From assembly GCA_011033025.1 (NCBI GenBank), contig WFMF01000578.1, positions 35,053 to 99,052 of the forward strand: a DNA stretch of 64,000 nt. The letters are read 5' to 3'. Positions 10,719 to 22,800 of this stretch are shown here, in pieces. Source of the stretch: Beroe forskalii (taxonomy: Eukaryota > Ctenophora > Nuda > Beroida > Beroidae). Position numbers and translations under genes: made by a program. The stretch's first letter is position 1. The number at the start of each line of letters is the position of its first letter. The notes under the pieces were generated by a model, which did not search any database, was not told the origin of the DNA, and worked only from the letters and a program-made list of their open reading frames with translations.

Positions 10719-13260
10719 TGAGAGTAGTATTTAGCAATGTCACTTGAATCAGATTGGTTTCCACCCACCAAGAGAGGAATAGAAAGACTTACAAGACAGG
10801 AGCTCAGGTCACTCTAACGTCAATGTCAGGTCCCAATAACTGAATGACAGACAATTTCTAACAGGTTACTGACGGCCTGACAGTTCCCAGTTCAGACCCA
10901 TCCTAGCTAATATCCTTCAGTATGAATTGAAATGTGACTTAAGTTCATTCTACCCTACCTTCCACCTACCTTCCCATATTTCTTTGCCTGCCCTAGCTGA
11001 CATTACATGAATGGTATTCAACCTAAATATACTTGTGTACACGTCAAAGTCCAAAGATTCTTGACATCCCGAATTTCTGAATTTAAAGAATCAATAGCAT
11101 TTCTCGTATTCTAACTATTAAAATCAGACAAGTTAATCCGAAGTTATAATGTTAGAAGTCATGTTAAGCTACCTAGATCTTTTAATGCTCTCGTTCTAAA
11201 AAGTAGTTATTCTGTAGGTGGGCGGTTACGGAAAATTCAAATTCCGTTTCCAGTCGTGAATCAATGTCTCAGCACAATCAGATTTACCCCTGTTGATACT
11301 TTGATAGATACCAGATAAAACACCTACGCTTCTTTATAAATATTGATATGCCCGGTTTTAAGTTGGATCATCTGATAATGTATATTTATTGGTTCGTGGT
11401 TCTAGATAGCTCACATCTAGTAATTTGTACTCAGTTTCTAGCTTTTTCATCAGTTCGCACTCGATAATGAATCAGATACGTGGTTTAAAAATTACAACGT
11501 TTAACTCACGATACTTAATACTTTAACATTTAGGTAGCTTTTTAGCTACGGAGGAGACTGGTATATGAATAATTTCATGATTTATTGTTGTATTTTTAAC
11601 CATTAAACTGAATTCTCATATATTAAAGTATTAAAACTTTAAAATGTGATAATCTTCATTTTGCAACTAGAGCACTCGATGACCGATGTGCTTAGTACAT
11701 CTGTATGGTAGTCTTGTGGTTGCTTCGTGGCTATCAAGGTTATTCCCATTAAGAAAGTGGAGGTGTAGCACATTTCACTGTCACTTCCTTAAGACTTCCC
11801 CTAACTTTTCCCTACGCGTAGTTCAGTATAATCTGCCTGTGACCTATGTTCTTCACCTACGGTCACCGGTTTCTAGTCACAACACCAGTGTTGTAGGCAA
11901 ACTCCTGCTGACTTATGTTGCGACCCAGCCTCTTAAATAAGGCTGGGTTGCAGCTACTTGACCTGCTATCATATCCCCCCTTATCGACCTTATCGCCGCT
12001 TTGTTTTACAGAAAGGCATTGAGGTAGGGTTAGAAATCGACAAGTGCCGAGAAAGTGTTTATTAAGTACCACATATACTGTGGTTGCTATGGTATAAGCC
12101 AATACGAGAGCAGGAATAACGTCGTCTCCATACTAGTACTCTCGCAACAGCAGAATGTGGGCAGACTCCCTTTAAAAGGTAGCATCTGACGCCACACGGC
12201 AGTCTGGAGGAAGGCCATCATTCAGCGCCCGGTGCACCTAATCAGCTAAGGGAGACCTAAGGCGGACTTCGGAGTAACCAATCAGCCCAGGTATCAAGTA
12301 ATGAGGGGTTGAGCAAGGAATTCTATCATATGTTGTGGTAGGAAACATGGTATATTGGAAACTTCCGATATTTATAGTCTGGGAGCTCACTTGGTCGATG
12401 ACCATGGATTTTTAGATAAAGCTAATTTTAATACCTCTTATGAAATTCTTATCTTAATGGTGTCCAAAATTTAGAAATCAATGAACATAAATTTATTCAA
12501 AATTAAGATCAATTAAACCTTTTGGAATTAATTCTAATGACCTTTGGGATACCTCTACTCTCATTTAAGACTTAGGTGGTTTTCTGTACATTTGCTTTGC
12601 TGTTTCCTAATCTAGTTTATTCTCATTATAGGCACTGATGATGTGTAAAACGAAAGATTTCTGCCTCATATTAATGAAGTTTAATTCAGTATATCAGCAT
12701 TTCATTCCTCACGATTGAATTTATGTATTGGACACCAGTTGGTATGTAGGTCACACTTACCAAAGTTCGTTCGCCCTACAGTTAGTGTGCCTCTGACACC
12801 TTCATACCAATACCCTCTCATAGTTGCGTCATTCCAAATAATCTTTTTTTTTCGATTTGAAAATTAATTAGCTTAAATTTGATGATAGCATGCGCCCTCA
12901 CTTGCTGAATTAACAGAATATCTGTCACCGGTACCCATGAAAGTGCATCGTTCGCGGTCAGGTTGTTTAAGTGGGCCGGCTAGCTTCGATCATGAATTGA
13001 GACACGCGCTGCGTTGTGGCAATTTTACAAGCTATGCTGGAGGGCGCGAGGTTTGATTAATGAATTTATGTACTGGGCGCACGAGCGTTTTTATTACTGT
13101 GTCTTTGGATTTGTTAAGAAAACCGCCATAATTTTAATATTTATATTCATTATGAATGAATGATAAATGCATGAAATGAGAGAGAAAGAAACGGGGATCT
13201 TTTTATCGTAATAAATTTGAGTGCTTTCAATTTCATCGATTTGGTAAGTGCACGTAACAT
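10719..13260. other. No gene seen
   Basis: About 2.5 kb of AT-rich sequence with no convincing exon or recognisable element. WDR82 3' UTR presumably occupies its start. Confidence 0.5.
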
Positions 13261-13267
13261 TTTTCGT

Positions 13268-13510
13268 CATGCTCGATAGCGTGTTAAGTGGTGTCAACGT
13301 CATAGGGTTGGTATGTGGAATGTGCAAACGTAGCTATTCGTCACGCTTAATATGGTGCGGAGTGGTGTCAACGTCATAGGGTTGGTATGTGGAATGTGCA
13401 AACGTAGCTATTCGTCACGCTTAATATGGTGCAGAGTGGTGTCAACGTCATAGAGTTGGTATGTGTACGTAACGCTATTCGTCATGCTTGATTGGGTACT
13501 GAGTGGTGTC
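13268..13510. repeat. 74-bp tandem units upstream of the ORF1-like gene
   Basis: The motif GTGGTGTCAACGTCATAG recurs at 13288, 13362 and 13436, a 74-bp period, with a diverged fourth copy near 13502. The units sit 170-400 bp upstream of the ATG at 13674. Tandem 5' monomers of this kind act as promoters in some LINEs; that role here is inference. Confidence 0.88.
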
Positions 13511-13673
13511 AGTGGCATATATTACTCATTTGCAATTTACATTTCGTTGCGTTTTTATCTCTCTGCAAGTGCAATAACTGATAAGCGCATCACACACTGT
13601 TTGCTACCTGCTCATGATATACATGGAATACAGCTACCGTGTATAATATTGTACAAGTACATCTCCTGTAACC

Positions 13674-14783
13674 ATGGATCAGTATTCATTGGAAAACGCT
13701 CAGAATGTCCTGTTTGATGTGTCTACAAGGTTACATGAGTTCTCGCTTCAAACTAAGTGTCCCGATATCTATAAAATGCCTCGAGATGTGTTTGCGGGTA
13801 CGGATTACAAGAAAGAGGTCGTGTCAGTATGGTTAGTGGAAACTCTACAACAACTAAAGCTGTATTACGATGGTCTCAAAATCTCAACAGGAAAAGTCGA
13901 TCAGCTGAAGGAGGAAGTCATCAGACTGCAGAAGGATGAGCTTCAGAATCAAAGAAATCAGTTTTGTGAGAGTCAGAGTGAAACCGTTTGTAAACTTCAG
14001 ACGACGCTTAAATCTGAACTGAAGAGTTACAGTGATGCTGTTGCTTCCAGTTTCAGTACCCAGGTTCCAATGGTTTCTGCCGAGGAAATTGCTGGTGTTG
14101 TAGAGAACGTTGTGAAAACAGAGGACAGAAGCAAGAACATCATTCTGTTTGGTGTGGAGGAAGATGACGGTGTTGAAGTAGAGAAGGCGGTTGGTGACTT
14201 GTTCTGTAAAGTTGGAGAAAAGCCTCACGTCAGCTTCTGTGAAAGGTTGGGGAGGAAGAACACTGACAGACCCCGCCCCATCAAAGTCTGTCTTACCAAT
14301 TGTGACGCAGCTGTCCGTTTACGGAAATGCGGTAAGAGGTTGCGAGACATTCCAGCTACTCGGCGAGTGTTTGTGGCACCGGACCTGACTCATGAGGAGA
14401 GAGAGGAACGGAAGAGACTGGTTGAACTCATGAAAGCTAGGAAGACAGCTAACCCAGAACACCACTTCTACATCTCAAGAGGTGAAGTTTGGTGTGATCA
14501 GTCACCGACAACCCGCAACCTTGTACCAGCTGCCAACTCTCAGACTGCTCCTGCCCCCTCAAAGCCTGCTCCTGCCCCCTCGAATCCTCCCCCCTCAAAG
14601 ACCGCTCCCGCCCCTCCAAAGACCACTCCTGTGCCCTCGAAGCCTTCTGCTGCCCCCTCGAAGCCTGCTCCTTCCCCTGTTGCCCGTACAGGAGCAACTG
14701 GTAGCACTGCTGATGGATTACTCAAGAGAGCTATGGCAATAAATGCTAAGTTGCAGAGCAAAGCATACGGCGCTAAATCATGA
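13674..14783 (+). CDS. Stand-alone LINE ORF1-like protein, intact
   Basis: An intronless 369-residue open frame with a good start context (aaccATGG). Residues about 60-115 are rich in L/K/E/Q and probably coiled coil (LQQLKLYYDGLK, QLKEEVIRLQKDELQ). Residues about 155-270 resemble the RNA-binding core of non-LTR retrotransposon ORF1 proteins: NIILFGVEEDDGVEVEKA, FCERLGRKNTDRPRPIKVCL, VFVAPDLTHEEREERKRL. A Pro/Ala/Ser tail follows (repeats of APAPSKP, about 288-335). Such proteins bind their own RNA as chaperones in retrotransposition. No endonuclease/reverse transcriptase frame follows, and a polyadenylation signal lies 235 bp downstream. It is either a truncated or two-part element, or a host-adopted ORF1 gene. 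Confidence 0.75.
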   Translation: MDQYSLENAQNVLFDVSTRLHEFSLQTKCPDIYKMPRDVFAGTDYKKEVVSVWLVETLQQLKLYYDGLKISTGKVDQLKEEVIRLQKDELQNQRNQFCESQSETVCKLQTTLKSELKSYSDAVASSFSTQVPMVSAEEIAGVVENVVKTEDRSKNIILFGVEEDDGVEVEKAVGDLFCKVGEKPHVSFCERLGRKNTDRPRPIKVCLTNCDAAVRLRKCGKRLRDIPATRRVFVAPDLTHEEREERKRLVELMKARKTANPEHHFYISRGEVWCDQSPTTRNLVPAANSQTAPAPSKPAPAPSNPPPSKTAPAPPKTTPVPSKPSAAPSKPAPSPVARTGATGSTADGLLKRAMAINAKLQSKAYGAKS

Positions 14784-14895
14784 ACTTTCGCTGCCAAGCT
14801 TTTTCGGTGTTTGAAGACAGAGTGAATATTTTGTGAATTTGATTGATGTATTACACGTCCATACAGAAGTGTTAGTGCTTCTTCGGACAAATTAT

Positions 14896-15022
14896 GTTTA
14901 ATTCTGTTTAATTCTGTTTAATTCTGTTTAATTCTGTTTATATAAAGGCATGTGCTGCGTCCTCTCGTCATTAGTTCTGCTCGTTGTTTTCAATTTGTGT
15001 TGCTTAATATGTCGCCAATAAA
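14896..15022 (+). promoter_or_regulatory. 3' UTR decamer repeat and polyadenylation signal of the ORF1-like gene
   Basis: About four copies of TTTAATTCTG at 14896-14938 are followed by AATAAA at 15017-15022. Together these suggest an independent transcript end for the ORF1-like gene. Confidence 0.6.
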
Positions 15023-15024
15023 GT

Positions 15025-15420
15025 AAAAAGGTACTGTTGTTAATAAGGTACCGTTGTTAATAAGGTACCGTTGTTATGTTAATAAGGTACCGTTGTTAAT
15101 AAGGTACCGTTGTTAATATAAATAAGGTCCCGTTGTTAATAAGGCACCGTTGTTAATAAGGTACCGTTGTTAATAAGGTAGTGTTGTTAGTAAGGTAGCG
15201 TTGTTAATAAGGTACCGTTGTAGATACCGTTGTTAATAGGTACCGTTGTTAATAAGATGTACTGTTGTTAATAAGGTAACATTGTTATCAAGGTACCATT
15301 ATACGGTACCGTTGTCGACAAGGTACCGTTGTTAATAATGGTACCGTTGTTAATAACGGTACTGACGTTAATCCGTTTCTAAAAGTATTGTTGTTCGTTG
15401 TTGATAAGGTACCATTTTAA
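15025..15420. repeat. ~17-bp minisatellite (GTTAATAAGGTACCGTT)
   Basis: More than 15 imperfect tandem units of GTTAATAAGGTACCGTT with small insertions and substitutions, starting right after the polyadenylation signal. Confidence 0.93.
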
Positions 15421-15424
15421 TAAA

Positions 15425-15680
15425 GCTATGATCTTGTGAGCTACGATACACTGATCCACGATCTACTGATTTGCGTTTTAGCTAATCCACGATCAATACA
15501 AGTACCGTTGTTATCTACCGATTTGATCCACGATCTAGTGAGCTATGAATTATGATCTACTGATCCACGATCTAGTGATCTAGTAAGCTACGATCTACTG
15601 ATCCATAATCTAGTGACCGAGTAAGCTACGATCTATGATTTATGATCTATACTGATCCGCGATCAGTGGATCCATGATCT
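15425..15680. repeat. Degenerate repeat of GATCTACTGATCCACGATCTA type
   Basis: Irregular short tandem copies of motifs such as CTACTGATCCACGATCTAG and GAGCTACGAT. Period is unstable. Confidence 0.8.
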
Positions 15681-16184
15681 CCGTGAAAAGAAACAACTAT
15701 TTCAACAAAAGTAAAAAGAATAAATCATTGAATCATTAGGACTGGGTCTGATCAATGATCATCTCGGAGTCAGAGAAGAAACACAATTAAACCATTAATT
15801 TATTCATATCAAAGATGTACCGTATTCATAAGAAGTCAAATGCTTACGCAGGAGTCAATAAACTGCAATCTTAACAAAACTCACATGAAATGAAATAAAG
15901 GCTTCGCTCGAAATAAGATCATTACAACGAATAAACGAAACATGCGCGGCTTTTGTGAACTGATGACCACACGTGAAACCTACTCGCCTCCACAAAGTTA
16001 TGCGTATACGGCACAAGGAACTTTAATTAGCTGTTATTCATCTGCTATTCGTGATTTCTTCCTCTTTTCTTTCAGAGATAATGGGGGAGGGAAATTAAGC
16101 GCCTGCATACGGGAACAACGGGGGGGGGCAACCCCATGTAAACTTCGGTGGATATCGAAAAAATGGCAAATGGGGGTTTAATTT

Positions 16185-16640
16185 TTGGGGTTTATGGGGT
16201 TTATGGGGCTTAATTTAGTTAAATTTTGCTGTTTTATGACTGATTTTTTTCACGATTTTTGGCATTTTACGGAATATGCCATTTTTGTTGACGATTTTTG
16301 GCCTTTTTTGAAATGGTACCATTTTTCGTTGATGAATTTCGGCCCTTTTCTGAAATGGTACCATTTTTTCAGCGATTTTCAAGCCTTTTTTGAAATGGTA
16401 CCATTTTCTGTTGTGCATTTTCGAACCCTTCCTAAAATGGTACCATTTTCGGCCATTTTTTGAAATGGTACCATTTCTTGTTGACAATCTTAGACCCTTT
16501 TTTGAATTGGTACCATTTTTTGTTGGCGATTTTCAAGCCTTTTCTGAGATGGTACCATTTTTTGTTGACGATTTTTGGCCCTATTTTGAAATGGTACCAA
16601 TTTTCATTGAAGATTTTCGACCTTTTTCTGGAAAATTAAA
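16185..16640. repeat. 42-bp minisatellite with a palindromic AAATGGTACCATTT core
   Basis: GGTACC occurs at 16315, 16357, 16397, 16439, 16467, 16509, 16551 and 16593, mostly 42 bp apart. Each lies in a perfect or near-perfect 14-bp palindrome AAATGGTACCATTT. Because 42 is a multiple of three, open frames of 90-145 codons run through it on both strands (for example FEMVPFFVDDF); I regard these as repeat artefacts. Confidence 0.93.
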
Positions 16641-16879
16641 CCCCCATAAACCCCCAAGTGGATATCGGAAAAGGCAAATGGGGGTTAAATTTGTGAGGTG
16701 TTCTTCCTCTTTTGCCCCCGAGTTAATAACGGACAACAAGAATTGTGCCGGCAGGCGCAATTCTTGTTTTCATGTTATTATTTACAATTTCTTATTTTTA
16801 AGTTCACATTTCAAAGTCTCTATGTAAAGTAACAATCATTCCCGTATTGTCAAAGCAGTGTACAGGCTCGCATAACATT
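16640..16879. other. Probable 3' flank of the ECT2L-like gene
   Basis: Short AT-rich stretch downstream of the ECT2L-like stop codon. No feature recognised apart from a second copy of GTGGATATCGG and AAATGGGGGTTAAAT, which also occur near 16149-16180 on the other side of the 42-bp array. Confidence 0.4.
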
Positions 16880-19800
16880 TCACGGGTCATTGGTAACGTA
16901 AACATTAGGCACAAACAGTTTAGGTGCGTTTTGGATGGCTGTATTTATGCAGTCCACCCACTCAGTCATCTCTTTGGCCGTTGCAAATTCAAACAAGTAC
17001 ACACTCTGAGGCGTGTAAAGTATGAACTGGTTTTCTCTTTCTGTGTTTCTAACTCTGAGACTAGCTAGAGCGTAGCTGTTAACGAAGTTATCAACTTCTC
17101 TCCTCGAGGGCTCGTAGGGCTCAATTTCAAACGTTGTTTTGGTGATTAGGAGTGCATCATCGAATAGGAACAACTTAAACTTCTGGAAATGCGGGAATTT
17201 GTTGTCTTGGGGGAAGGTATGGACAGCTCCTGATTTGTCAACGACGCATTTCACGCGGAATACGTCAGCTTTAGCGAGAATTGCTCGATTCTTGTCTGTC
17301 AGCATGGGGCAGTTTTTGACTTGTGTTTGGATTTCTTTCAACTCCTTTAAATCTCGGTACTGAGCTTTTGATTTTTGGATGAGTTCAACCAGCTTTTTGT
17401 ACTCACTCTCTGCCTCTTGTAGCAAGATAAGGTCTGAGTGCTCTCTTGGTGTGTAGAACACCAAGGACGAGACTAGGGTTTGCAATGCGACGATCCGAGT
17501 CAGCGGGATTCGTAGGATCTCAAACAACTTCAGCCTCCTCGGGTTTCTGTCCTCAAATCGTTGAACAAATCCCCAAAACGCGGGGTTATCGCTCAGGTTT
17601 TTACGGAAAGTAGCAACGGCTGAGGGGTAGTTGCTCACGTAGTTGGAGTAACAATCAAATCTCTGGGATAGCTGGATAAACACGTCCCCTAGGGTTTGGT
17701 CTGCTGCCCATGTTGCTTGCTTAGCTTCCAGTCTCTCTAGGAACGTAGGATGAATCTTCCCCATTTCCAACAAGTCCGCAAAACACAGCCGCAAGTTTGC
17801 CGGGTTCATGATCGATTTCTTGTTCTCTGTTTCGAGTTCTAGGAGGGGTTTGTGTAGCTCGTGATTTGCGGTTGCTAAGTCTCTGATGTAATCCCGCTCC
17901 GTTCTTATCACTTCCTCCAGGATTGTCATTCTCTGGTCTACTACTGCTCCTGAAATTGTTTTCAGGGTTGGGAATTCGTTGGTTAGGGAGTTTCAAATGA
18001 CAAATGAAAGCTTATATAACGGTTAACTGTTAAGCCAGGTTAAAGCACAGTTGCTGTATCATTAGTCATTACCTTTTGGGTATATGATTCTGTGAGAATT
18101 GTTCTCAATTGAGATTGGAACAGACCTCTTCATCCACTCTGAAAATATTGATCCATAATTCCACATCAAATCAACAAATCAATGTGATATCAACAGGGTT
18201 CATGAAGCAGCTGCCAAATTCTCAAGGACACTAATTCTCATTACCAGCACATCAATATGCTCACACGACAAATAGGCGGATCGTCGTCGTCATCTTCATA
18301 GCGTAATGTAGGAGATTTATGACGTTGAACTGCCTATTTCTCGGCGGTTAATCTCACCTAACATAGCCATCATATCCCTCCCGACGACTGCCTCATCCTG
18401 CTTCTCCTCCTCCCCTTCCTTCTCCTTCTCCCCCTCCTCCTCCTGCTTCATGCCCTCCAGATCCTTAACGAACTGACTGGAGAGCAGCACGTCCACAAGG
18501 CGCATGCACAGCACGCCCCTCTTCACCTTTTCACTCTCCTCCGGAGGTGCCCTGGTGTCTGCCGGCTCTGTGCGCAGCTTGGAGAGCGCGTAGAGCAGGA
18601 TATCTGCCAGGTGGGGGTGCTCTGTGGACGGCAGCACTTCTATTCCTAAGGAGGGGTGTGGTTACATTCCTAGCGGAATGGGGCTTACATTAGGTAGATT
18701 ATAAAATAGATGGTAGCACCTCTTCTAGTAAGGGTACGATTGTAAAGTTTAACCCCCTGTGAAGGGAATAATACACTAAACTTGACGATGTTTTTCGGTA
18801 GCAGATAGGTCATTGATTCACCCAAAAACTCTCCAACTTTGGCTTGGGAAACCCCTTTTGTGGGAGATTTGATTCAAAATCAGATTATTAATCTGCTAAA
18901 ACTCGATTTGATCTGATCAACGTCCAATATGAATTTTGTTTTGAATGCCCTTCCACGGTGCTCCCCCGCACTCTATGAAGATATAGGTTTAACTTTAAGG
19001 CTAATATCTGACTACAACACATACCTTTTCTGATGATGGCATTCACCACTCTGTGCATCCCGTGACTGTTCTGTAGTTGGAGTTTGTCCTTGTACTTCTT
19101 GGTTATGTCCCGGGATAGATCCTCCAGCTGCTTTGCAAACATCACCCACCCTCGGAGCTGGAAACATAGGAATATCACAAGGATTTTAAACTGTTTAAGT
19201 GCTCATTTAGTGGGTTTACTATTCAATGCTAGACGCCTAATTTGTGCCCTGATAATGATATGCCCTCGTGAAGTTCTAATCGAACGATTTTAGGAGAGAA
19301 TCACTGGACTGTACCGGAATACGTTTATTTTCTGGTTCAATTCTTTGTCAGTATTTCCTTTATTTTAAATACTGAGACTTGAGAAGATGGTCATTGCATT
19401 TTAAAGGGTTTATTGTTGAACGAGAACAAGAAGGCACGGGTTTCGTCTAGCATTTCGAAACTATGATCCCCGGTTTTTAAAACAGCTCACAACTTAAAAC
19501 CATGGTTATATCTTTATATTAGCCAGCTATGCAAGTTGTAAGTGGTGTCTTTAGATAACTTCTCGGTTCCGATGAAGAGGCGCTCTCATACCTGGTGCTC
19601 TCTGAGGTAGCAGCTGACAGGGTGCAAGTTGTCTGGGTGGAGTAGCCAGGTCCCGCAGATTTCTGCCCACTCTCCGTAGATTCCCCCCAGGGGAGCATTG
19701 AAGGGGAGCGATGTGACGGCCGTCAGACGGTAAATGATGTCCATGCCGAGGGTTGTGTTCACTGTCGACACCCCCACAGAGCTAGGGAGGGAAGTTATTA

Positions 19801-22800
19801 GATGGGGGCAGATGGGTTTAGAAACAGAAGGGTTGGTCGCTCTTGTGATACAAGAATTGACAATCTCATAACTGTGCTACAATGTGACCACATACCAAAG
19901 TGCCATTTCACATGGCTACACAGTCCAATGAATCCTCACAACACTAAACACTTGATAATGTGACCCAATAACCTCGACATCTCTCCGATTACCTGAAGAT
20001 ATCGATCCTTCCCCCCAGTTTAGCGTCCAGCACGCAGCCACAGAGTTGTCTCCAGAAGTCCGCCTCCAGATGGCCCCCACTGATGTGCACTTGTCGGGTG
20101 AGGTTGAGGTATCCCAGCCTCCCCGGAGCGAACACCCCGACACTCCCTGCCCTCCTACCGTTCAGGGAGTGTTCCACCTGGTTCAGGATGGACCTCAGCG
20201 AGGCCTTCTCAGCGTCATACACCAACCCTATCACACCTGGGAGAGTGCGGTAGTGGTTAGAGGCTAGAGTTAAAGTTGGGGACAAGGGGTGAACTTAGGT
20301 GGTGACTGAACCTTGCTGAAAAGTTCCCTATTTCAATAAAAGATCGCCAATGAAGGATAGATGGTTGAGGATGACAACTTAGTGGTGAGTAGTGACACCA
20401 TTGTCATCGTTTATAACGTTGAATTGATGTCTGTTCCTCCCTGCAGTTACCTGGTATGACGATGCCCACGATCATCTCGTAGACCGGAACATCGGATGAA
20501 ATGAGGAGTATCCGGGGGTGGGCGTGGCAGGGGAAGTTCTCGCCCCAAACAGCCCCACACCCCAGTGTACCTGCCTTCTCCGCAACTACCATTTCTCCTT
20601 GTTTCCCTGAAATCATCATAGTAGAACTACCCAGCTTTTCTGCGAATGCTAGTTTCTTCTAAGCTGGTGTACTACGATAAGTTGCTGACAACACTATTGT
20701 GATGCAGCGCCTCTTTCTGCAGAAATCAAAGCTTTCTGAGAAACTGCTTCTCAGAATTCGATTAGATGATTTAGAAACATTTACCGTTGCATATTTCTAA
20801 GTGTTATAAATAATAATATTTTAAAACGTTTAGTAACTCAGCAGCTTGTCAAATTACCCCACCTAGAATAGTCTGCTTTTGGGGTTTCTGAAGCCAGTAA
20901 TTAAGGTGTGGAACAGTGATTCCTTTCCTCGTGACGAGGACAGGTTGCTCGGCAGGGCGCTCCCTGATCCTGAAGGTGCCGTGGTTGGTGTATATCTCGG
21001 TGAGGGTGGGGGCTGAGCCCCCGCCCTGTAGGGAGGAGAGAGACTTCTTGCTGGTCTTGCTGTCAAACCGGACTTCTTTCTTCTTAGGCGGACTCAGCGA
21101 TTTGTTGAACATCTCCAGACGGGTGTAGGATTTGGGTTTAATGTTGCCTGGCTGTGGTGAGGAGGGGATTACTATCTTTGGAAATGAATTTTACTTACCA
21201 ATACCATGGTTTTAGAGACTCTATAAGGGAGCTTTGATTAACTACACAGCTTTCACTGTATTGGTTGTTGCGCGGTCTACATGTAGTTTAAATCACAGGG
21301 TGTTCCTTGCCCCCCTCCCCCATGCCCGAACAGTCACCAGTACCTTGTAGAACTTAATGTCGGCTTTGTACTCCTGGCTGGTAACTTTGCCCCAGTTGTC
21401 CAGGTCCTTAGGTGTCTTGTTGGGGTCTACCCACGGCTCCTTCATCAAGCTCCTGTCCAGATCCACTGCATCCTCCCCACTTCTCTCCAGCCTCCTGCTG
21501 GGCTCCTCCTCCTCCGGTGCTGCCTCCTCCGTGTCTACGAAGTACTTGCTCAGTCTTTCCAAGTCAGACGAAGAGTACTTCTGTGGATCTTCCGGCCTCG
21601 GTATTTCCTGGAATATTTCAATGAAAGTTAATCTTCAGAAACACTGTTCGGGGAAGTGTTTTAAAAGTGTCTAGCATTCAGCACGGTCGGTCACAGTCTA
21701 AGAATTTAAGTGATTTAGTTTAAATATGATTCATGGATCGCCGGATCGGGTTGATTTGTTTTAAATCGCGGTGTGGGTGGTTCTGTGTTAGAAAAACAGA
21801 GGCATGCATTTCTTGCCGGACGTTGTCTGGCCCACATCGTTGCCAGACAACGTCTGGCAATGCATTTCAGAGGAGAACTGAATTTGAAAGCATCGTATCA
21901 TTGAAATATTGCGTGATCTTTGGAGGAAGAATCCTCAACTTGGTTAAACTAAGTTTCCTCACTCGCATAACAAGTTAATTCACCTCAAGAGTCACTCCAT
22001 TCCACCACTCCCTAACTCCTCTTACCTGCTCAGGGCGATCTAGTAGGCTGGGTTTCTCTAACCTGCTCAGGGCGATCTAGTAGGCTGGGTTTCTCTAACC
22101 TGTTCAGGGCGATCTAGTAGGCTGGGTTTCACTAACCTGCTCAGGGCGATCTAGTAGGCTGGGTTTCTCTAACCTGCTCCGGGCGATCTAGTAGGCTGGG
22201 TTTCTCTAACCTGCTCAGGGCGAGCTAGTAGGCTGGATTTCTCTAACCTGTTCAGGGCGATCTAGTAGGCTGGGTTTCTCTAACCTGCTCAGGGCGAGCT
22301 AGTAGGCTGGGTTTCTCTAACCTGCTCAGGGCGAGCTAGTAGGCTGGGTTTCTCTAACCTGCTCAGGGCGAGCTAGTAGGCTGGGTTTCTCTAACCTGCT
22401 CCGGGCGATCTAGTAGGCTGGGTTTCTCTAACCTGTTCAGGGCGATCTAGTAGGCTGGGTTTCTCTAACCTGTTCAGGGCGATCTAGTAGGCTGGGTTTC
22501 TCTAACCTGCTCAGGGCGATCTAGTAGGCTGGGTTTCTCTAACCTGCTCAGGGCGATCTAGTAGGCTGGGTTTCTCTAACCTGTTCAGGGCGATCTAGTA
22601 GGCTGGGTTTCTCTAACCTGCTCAGGGCGATCTAGGAGGCTGGGTTTCTCTAACCTGCTCAGGGCGAGCTAGGAGGCTGGGTTTCACTAACCTGCTCAGG
22701 GCGAGCTAGTAGGCTGGGTCTCTCTAACCTGCTCAGGGCGAGCTAGTGGGCTGGGTTTCTCTAACCTGCTCAGGGCGAGCTAGTAGGCTGGGTTTCTCTA

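Noticed and set aside
16185-16827. Open frames of 90-145 codons with FEMVPFFVDDF repeats
   Set aside because: 42-bp minisatellite; open on both strands at once.
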